Part shown: positions 59,359 to 64,000 of the stretch, piece by piece
Layout of the letters: each line of letters begins with the position of its first letter
Position numbering within the stretch: the first letter of the stretch is position 1
The notes under the pieces: generated by a model
Database searches by the model: none
Seen by the model: only the letters and a program-made list of their open reading frames with translations
What the model was told of the DNA's origin: nothing
Assembly: GCF_001894945.1 (NCBI RefSeq)
Contig: NZ_BCXE01000025.1
Coordinates: 108,422-172,421, forward strand
DNA length: 64,000 bases
Reading direction: 5' to 3'
Source of the DNA: Rhodococcus ruber NBRC 15591
GTDB taxonomy: Bacteria; Actinomycetota; Actinomycetes; Mycobacteriales; Mycobacteriaceae
Made by a program: the position numbers and the translations under genes

Positions 59359-60213
59359 GTGGCAGTGGAATTGATCGGCGTGGTCGGTGGCGGCACGATG
59401 GGTGCCGGCATCGCCGAGGTGTGCGCCAAGGCCGGCAGCGACGTCATCGTGCTCGAGACCAGCGAGGAATTCGCCGAGGCGGCACGCAAGCGTGTCGCCG
59501 GCTCGATCGGCAAGGGCGTCGCCCGCGGCAAGATCACGCAGGAGGAGGCCGACGCCGCCGTCGCGCGGGTCCGCGTCACCACCGACGTCACCGATCTCGC
59601 CGACCGTGATCTCGTCATCGAGGCGGCGCCCGAGATCGAGTCGCTCAAGGTCGACATCTTCACCAAGCTCGACGCGGTCGTGAAGCCGTCCGGCATCCTG
59701 GCGACCAACACCTCGTCGCTGCCGGTGATCAAGATGGCCCAGGCGACGTCGCGTCCGGGTCAGGTCGTGGGTGTGCACTTCTTCAACCCGGTGCCGGTGA
59801 TGCCGCTGGTGGAGATCATCTCGGCGCTGACCACCGAGGAGGAGACGGCGAACGCCGTCTTCGACTACGTCAAGAACACCCTCGGCAAGACGACGGTCCG
59901 CGCCGGCGACCGCGCGGGCTTCATCGTCAACGCGCTGCTGATCCCGTACCTGACCTCCGCCGTGCGGATGCTCGAGTCGGGCTATGCGACGAAGGAAGAC
60001 ATCGACGCCGCGATGAAGGGCGGCTGCGGCTACCCGATGGGTCCGCTCACCCTCATCGACACCGTCGGCCTCGACGTCACGCTCAACGCCGCCCAGTCGC
60101 TGTACGACGAGTTCGCCGAGCCGCACTACGCGCCGCCGGCGCTGCTGCGCCGCATGGTCGACGCCGGCCGTCTCGGCCGCAAGACCGGCCAGGGCTTCTA
60201 CAGCTACAACTGA
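59359..60213 (+). CDS. fadB2: 3-hydroxybutyryl-CoA dehydrogenase (FadB2-like)
   Basis: A 284-residue NAD-dependent dehydrogenase. The Rossmann motif is GVVGGGTMGAGIAEV, the catalytic His is in GVHFFNPVPVMPLVEI, and the C-terminal domain ends DAGRLGRKTGQGFYSYN. It catalyses the acetoacetyl-CoA/3-hydroxybutyryl-CoA step. GTG start behind ACGAGGAG. A hairpin terminator follows the stop. Confidence 0.93.
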   Translation: MAVELIGVVGGGTMGAGIAEVCAKAGSDVIVLETSEEFAEAARKRVAGSIGKGVARGKITQEEADAAVARVRVTTDVTDLADRDLVIEAAPEIESLKVDIFTKLDAVVKPSGILATNTSSLPVIKMAQATSRPGQVVGVHFFNPVPVMPLVEIISALTTEEETANAVFDYVKNTLGKTTVRAGDRAGFIVNALLIPYLTSAVRMLESGYATKEDIDAAMKGGCGYPMGPLTLIDTVGLDVTLNAAQSLYDEFAEPHYAPPALLRRMVDAGRLGRKTGQGFYSYN

Positions 60214-60224
60214 GCCTCACACCG

Positions 60225-60256
60225 CGGACCCCCGTCGAGTTCTCGGCGGGGGTCCG
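60225..60256. terminator. Hairpin terminator after the FadB2-like gene
   Basis: CGGACCCCCG (60225-60234) pairs with CGGGGGTCCG (60247-60256), a perfect 10-bp stem with a 12-base loop, directly after the stop at 60213 and before the convergent gene. Confidence 0.8.
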
Positions 60257-60346
60257 TGCCGTCGTCGTCCCCGCGCGGGGTGGTGCTGTATGCGCCCGTA
60301 AATGCCCGCGCGACAAGGTTTTGCGCGCGCAAGTGCACGGCCGGGC

Positions 60347-60952
60347 CTAGGCCGGCGGCGCCTCCTGCTGCGACCCGGCGATGCGGTCCTCCATGCGCCG
60401 GTGCAGGGCGCCGATCCGCGAGTCGAGGTCGCGGGCACGCTCGGCTGCCGCGCCCAGCTCGTCGAGCATCTCCGGCGGCAGGTGATCGGCGAATCCGGTG
60501 CGCAGCCGGGTCGCCACGAACTCCCACGATTCCATGATCCCGGTGCGGATCTGCACCTCGACGCGCACCGCGCGCACGCCGTCCGACCGTGCCACCGGAA
60601 CCTCCACGACGAGGCACAGACCCCGGTATCCGTCGGGACCCGCGCGTCTGATGTAGTCCCGCGCCTCCACCACCCGCACGTCCCGCCGGACGGCGAGCAG
60701 ATCCCGCAGCCGGTACACGTCGGCGTTCACTCCGCACGTGATGCGGATTCCGGCGAGCCCGGACGACGGCGCGGCAGCGGCTGTCCACGACTCGACGTGT
60801 TCGACGGGGTCGTAGCCGTGACGATCGACGAACTCGTCCCGCACGATTCCGACCTTGGTCCGCAAGTCCTCCAGGGCGAATCCGCCGGACCTGCCGACAC
60901 CGGCCGGATCCCGTCGGGGGCTGTCAGTCCGCTCGGGTCCGATCCCCGTCAT
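60347..60952 (-). CDS. Truncated/divergent RelA/SpoT-domain protein
   Basis: A 201-residue protein with a partial (p)ppGpp synthetase fold. It has GLAGIRITCGVNADVYRLRDLL, then ARDYIRRAGPDGYRGLCLVVEVPV and AVRVEVQIRTGIMESWEFVATRL, aligning with the DLAGIRV, DYIxxPKxNGYRSLH and VEVQxRT motifs of small alarmone synthetases. The usual YRSLH histidine reads YRGLC. Length is short at the N-terminus. Activity may be lost or altered. The ATG overlaps the end of the MFS gene by 29 bp. Confidence 0.7.
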   Translation of the reverse strand: MTGIGPERTDSPRRDPAGVGRSGGFALEDLRTKVGIVRDEFVDRHGYDPVEHVESWTAAAAPSSGLAGIRITCGVNADVYRLRDLLAVRRDVRVVEARDYIRRAGPDGYRGLCLVVEVPVARSDGVRAVRVEVQIRTGIMESWEFVATRLRTGFADHLPPEMLDELGAAAERARDLDSRIGALHRRMEDRIAGSQQEAPPA

Positions 60953-62258
60953 CGCCAGCCTCCTCGACGCGCGTCTGCGGATTCGCCGGCCCTGCGCGAC
61001 GACCGTCGCGCAGCACCTGCCGCAACGTCCGCGGCGATACGCCCGCCTCGCGGCGAGCCTTGCCGCGGGTGACGAGCACCCCGACGATCGCCACGATCCA
61101 CACGGGATACTGCGCCAGCCAGGCGACCCGGAACGCCTCGAAGGTGTAGCCACCGAGACGCTGCAGGATCACCCCCATCGCCTGGATCACCAGCAGGGAC
61201 GCCAGGAATCCGCCGATGTTGACCATGCCCTGGGCGGTGCCGAGCGCGGTGCTCGGGTTGAATGTCCGCGCATAGTCGAATCCGATCATAGACCCGGGCC
61301 CGCCGACCGAGATGATCACGATCAGCAGGACGAGCAGCCACATCGGGGCCGGCGCCGGCAGCAGCAGCACGATCGTCCACATCACCGCGTTGCTCACCAT
61401 GATCGACAGCACCAGCCACGAGCGGTGCAGCGGGAAGCGGCCGCTGAGGATCCCGAGCACCGGGCCGGCCGCGATCGCCGACACCACGGAGAGGGTGAGC
61501 AGCGAACCGGCGGCGGCCGCGGACAGTCCCTGCGCCGACTGGAGATACGGCATGCCCCACAACAACGCGAACGTGGTGATGGAGAACTGGGTCCCCATGT
61601 GGGTGAAGAACCCGAGCCGCGTCCCCGGCCGGCGCCACACCACCCCGAGCTGCCCGAGCACCTGCCGCATCCCCGCAGCCTGGGTCCGCACGACCACGCC
61701 GGGCGGTGCATCGCGCACCACGGCCACGGCGAGCACGCACGCGAGCACCCCCAGAGCGGCAGCGCTCGCGAAGGCCGCGCTCCACCCCGATCCGTTCAGG
61801 ATCAGCACGAAGGGCAGCGCCGAGAGCACCTGCCCCAGTTGCCCGAGGATGCCCGTGAGCTGGGAGACCAGCGGCACCCGTCGCACGTCGAACCACACCG
61901 GCACCAGTCGGAGCACCGAGATGAACGTGAGCGCGTCGCCCGCGCCGACGAAGACTCGGGCCGCATAGGCGGCGGGCAGGGATTCGGTGAACGCCAGCAC
62001 CAGCTGCGCCGACGCCATGATCGCCGCACCCGAGGCGATCATCACCCGCGAACCGAACCGGTCGAGCAACACCCCGGCCGGGATCTGCATGCTCGCATAC
62101 ACCACGATCTGCAGGACCACGAATCCGGAGAGCACGGCCGGAGTGATGTCGAAACGTTCGGTGGCGGCGAGACCGGACACGCCGAACGACGTGCGATGCA
62201 TGACGGCCACGACATAGGCGAAGACACCCACGCCCCACACCCACCACACCCGTTTCAT
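60924..62258 (-). CDS. MFS transporter
   Basis: A 444-residue major facilitator protein with about twelve hydrophobic helices. The TM2-TM3 segment is AGVLLDRFGSRVMIA. The C-terminus is polar and Arg/Asp-rich, extending into the next gene. It resembles drug/metabolite transporters; the substrate is unknown. It overlaps the RelA/SpoT-domain gene on the same strand by 29 bp, so the two may be co-translated. Confidence 0.85.
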   Translation of the reverse strand: MKRVWWVWGVGVFAYVVAVMHRTSFGVSGLAATERFDITPAVLSGFVVLQIVVYASMQIPAGVLLDRFGSRVMIASGAAIMASAQLVLAFTESLPAAYAARVFVGAGDALTFISVLRLVPVWFDVRRVPLVSQLTGILGQLGQVLSALPFVLILNGSGWSAAFASAAALGVLACVLAVAVVRDAPPGVVVRTQAAGMRQVLGQLGVVWRRPGTRLGFFTHMGTQFSITTFALLWGMPYLQSAQGLSAAAAGSLLTLSVVSAIAAGPVLGILSGRFPLHRSWLVLSIMVSNAVMWTIVLLLPAPAPMWLLVLLIVIISVGGPGSMIGFDYARTFNPSTALGTAQGMVNIGGFLASLLVIQAMGVILQRLGGYTFEAFRVAWLAQYPVWIVAIVGVLVTRGKARREAGVSPRTLRQVLRDGRRAGPANPQTRVEEAGDDGDRTRAD

Positions 62259-62300
62259 GATGAAACGACCCTACGCGGCGAGGCGTCTACCCGCCGGTAG

Positions 62301-63296
62301 TCACTCCCGGCCCCACGACACCCAGGTCGGGTCCGCGGCCCGCCCGCCCACGACGGTGTCGGCGAGGGCGTCGAGCCGGACGAGCTGCTCGTCGGTGAGC
62401 CGCACGTCGAGTGCCCCGGCGTTCTCGGTGACGCGCGCGGCGTAGCGGCTGCCCGGGATCGCGATCGACGGCAACCCGAACTGCCGCGCCCTGGCGTCGA
62501 GCCACGCCAGCGCCACCTGGGCGACGGTCGCCTCCGCCTCGTCCGCGACCGCGCGCACCGCGGCGCGCACCTGCAGGTTGGCGGGCAGCGCCTCGGCGTC
62601 GAACCGGGGGAAACGCCGGCGCAGATCCCGGTCGCCGATCTGTCCGGCGTCGAAGTCGTCGGTGAGCAGACCCCGGCTGACCGGCGAGTACGGCACGAAT
62701 CCGATGCCCAGCTCGGCGGCCGTCGGCACGACGTTCTTCTCGACGTCACGGGAGACGATGCTCCATTCGGACTGGATCGCGGCGATCGGGTGCACGGCGT
62801 GCGCGCGCCGCAACTCGTCGCCGGTGGCCTCGGACAGGCCGATGTGCCGGATCTTGCCCGCCTGCACCAGCTCGGCGAGGGCGCCGACGGTGTCCTCGAT
62901 CGGGACGGTCGGGTCCACGCGGTGCAGGTAGTACAGGTCGACGCTGTCCACCCCGAGCCGGCTCAGGGACTCGTCGATCGCCCGCTTCGCGTATTCGGGG
63001 CGGCCGTCGATACCGCGGTTGCCGGTACCCAGCGCGCCGACCAGGCCGAATTTGGTGGCCACCTGCACCTCGTCGCCGCGATCCTTCAGCAGCTTCCCGA
63101 CGACCCGCTCGCTGGTGCCGTCGCCGTAGACGTCGGCGGTGTCGACGAACGTGATGCCGAGATCGACCGCGTGATGCAGCGTGGCGAGGGCCTCGTCGAG
63201 GTCGACCGGGCCGTAGGCGGGCGAGACGGACATCGCGCCGTATCCCTGGGCACTGACGGTCAGGCCGGGCGCGAGGGCGACGGTGGGGACGGGCAT
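62301..63296 (-). CDS. Aldo/keto reductase
   Basis: A 331-residue NADPH-dependent aldo/keto reductase with a TIM barrel. The catalytic tetrad is visible: Asp and Tyr in FVDTADVYG, Lys in VATKFG, and His in YYLHRVDP. It is close to the AKR13/YajO-type reductases. The C-terminal end has PSIAIPGSR as NADPH-binding. Substrate unknown. Confidence 0.9.
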   Translation of the reverse strand: MPVPTVALAPGLTVSAQGYGAMSVSPAYGPVDLDEALATLHHAVDLGITFVDTADVYGDGTSERVVGKLLKDRGDEVQVATKFGLVGALGTGNRGIDGRPEYAKRAIDESLSRLGVDSVDLYYLHRVDPTVPIEDTVGALAELVQAGKIRHIGLSEATGDELRRAHAVHPIAAIQSEWSIVSRDVEKNVVPTAAELGIGFVPYSPVSRGLLTDDFDAGQIGDRDLRRRFPRFDAEALPANLQVRAAVRAVADEAEATVAQVALAWLDARARQFGLPSIAIPGSRYAARVTENAGALDVRLTDEQLVRLDALADTVVGGRAADPTWVSWGRE

Positions 63297-63426
63297 GAAT
63301 TCTCCAGTGCATGTCGGACGAGCGGGAGGCGCGCCGGGCGCGCCTGCTCGATCCTTCCGAACATCGGCATCCGGCGCACGTCCGGGAAACCCGGTGCCGT
63401 CGCCACCACCCGCCTACGCTGAATCC

Positions 63427-63999
63427 ATGTCGTACGACTGGCTCGAATTGCAGCGCATCGCCCGGCAGGGTTTCGAGAACCGGCTCTCGGCGGTCACCGA
63501 CTGGTCCGCCCCCACCCCCGACACCGAATGGGACGTCGCCACGCTGGTCCGGCATGTGGTGGACGAGCAACGGTGGGTGCCGCCCCTCCTCGCCGGAAAG
63601 ACGATCGCCGAGGCGGAGGCCGACCTCGTCCCCCTCGGCGACGACCTGTCGGCCGAGTGGGACCGGCACGCGGTCGACGCGTCCGTCGCGTGGGCGTCCA
63701 CCGATCCGGACAGACAGGTACACCTGTCGTACGGGATGGTCCCCGCGCGGGACTATCTGCGACAGCAGGTGGGCGACATCGCGATCCACACCTGGGATCT
63801 GGCGCGGGCCGTCGGCGCCGACGAGACCCTCGACCCCGACCTGGTGACGGCCGTCTGGGAGGACCTGCAGCCACAGCGCGAGATGCTGGGTGCGAGCGGG
63901 CTGTTCGCGCCGCCGGTGCCGATGCCCGACGACGCGCCCCTGCAGGACCGGTTGCTGGCGCTGACCGGGCGCGACCCCCGGCCGGGAGGAACGCGATGA
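63427..63999 (+). CDS. TIGR03086-family protein (DinB/mycothiol-dependent isomerase fold)
   Basis: A 190-residue four-helix-bundle protein of the DinB superfamily. The metal-binding histidines are in LVRHVVDEQ and AIHTWDLARAVG, the spacing typical of TIGR03086 and mycothiol-dependent maleylpyruvate isomerase-like proteins. Its stop overlaps a possible next start as ATGA at 63996, so a coupled gene probably continues beyond the window edge. Confidence 0.85.
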   Translation: MSYDWLELQRIARQGFENRLSAVTDWSAPTPDTEWDVATLVRHVVDEQRWVPPLLAGKTIAEAEADLVPLGDDLSAEWDRHAVDASVAWASTDPDRQVHLSYGMVPARDYLRQQVGDIAIHTWDLARAVGADETLDPDLVTAVWEDLQPQREMLGASGLFAPPVPMPDDAPLQDRLLALTGRDPRPGGTR

Positions 64000-64000
64000 G

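Noticed and set aside
58108..60126. A 672-codon minus-strand frame over fadE25 and fadB2
   Set aside because: Antisense to two genes with full catalytic motifs.

Overview
The window is high-GC DNA that reads as a Rhodococcus-like member of the Mycobacteriales. That placement rests on close relatives of mycobacterial genes: FadE25, FadB2, FprB, EthA, the Rv2629/Balon-type hibernation factor, an LppU-type lipoprotein, a two-domain L,D-transpeptidase, the LigC/LigD-polymerase pair, and ugp genes in the order A-E-B-C. GTG starts, 4-bp start/stop overlaps and leaderless-looking promoters are frequent. I found no rRNA, tRNA, transposase, integrase or CRISPR array.

Left edge (1-7.3 kb): a catabolic cluster holding the end of a ring-hydroxylating dioxygenase beta subunit, an SDR dehydrogenase, a VanB-type reductase, a FixJ-type response regulator, a small unknown protein, an amidase, an MFS transporter and a flavin reductase fused to an IclR-type ligand domain. 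This gene set resembles the indole-3-acetic acid (iac) degradation cluster. 7.3-14.5 kb: a bis-MGD molybdoenzyme without its usual N-terminal Fe-S cysteines, a CheY-like regulator, a DUF1330 protein, a Balon homologue, a glycosyltransferase and two micro-ORFs. 14.5-35.5 kb: mostly core-type genes, namely an EthA-like Baeyer-Villiger monooxygenase behind a 23-bp repeat array, a membrane pseudokinase with extracellular repeats, OsmC, the ugpAEBC importer, an L,D-transpeptidase, FprB, dodecin, a serine hydrolase, DNA repair ligase/polymerase, CorA, an exonuclease, and RtcB with archease.

Copper region (about 35.6-54.4 kb): a dense metal-resistance cluster. It holds a Met-rich 34-residue peptide, an M23 peptidase, a His-rich membrane protein, a cysteine-synthase-like enzyme coupled to an MFS transporter, a BNR-type lipoprotein, a DUF305 lipoprotein, two SHOCT membrane proteins, a P1B ATPase with a CPD motif, a beta-propeller lipoprotein, a multicopper oxidase, a CopRS-type two-component system, a cupin and an ABC-2 exporter. 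Seven direct-repeat sites of the form TGAAGAT-N4-TGAAGA, spaced exactly 11 bp, lie in front of these units. An eighth lies outside the region at 14.04 kb. They match the CopR box as I remember it from Corynebacterium glutamicum, so the region looks like one CopR regulon with several undescribed members.

Right edge (54.5-64 kb): a GAF-LuxR regulator, an acyl-CoA synthetase, a TetR regulator, FadE25-like acyl-CoA dehydrogenase, FadB2-like dehydrogenase, a degenerate RelA/SpoT-domain protein, an MFS transporter, an aldo/keto reductase and a TIGR03086-type protein. A 53-bp palindromic element recurs three times at gene ends (18.9, 22.3 and 33.6 kb), twice serving as C-terminal coding sequence.
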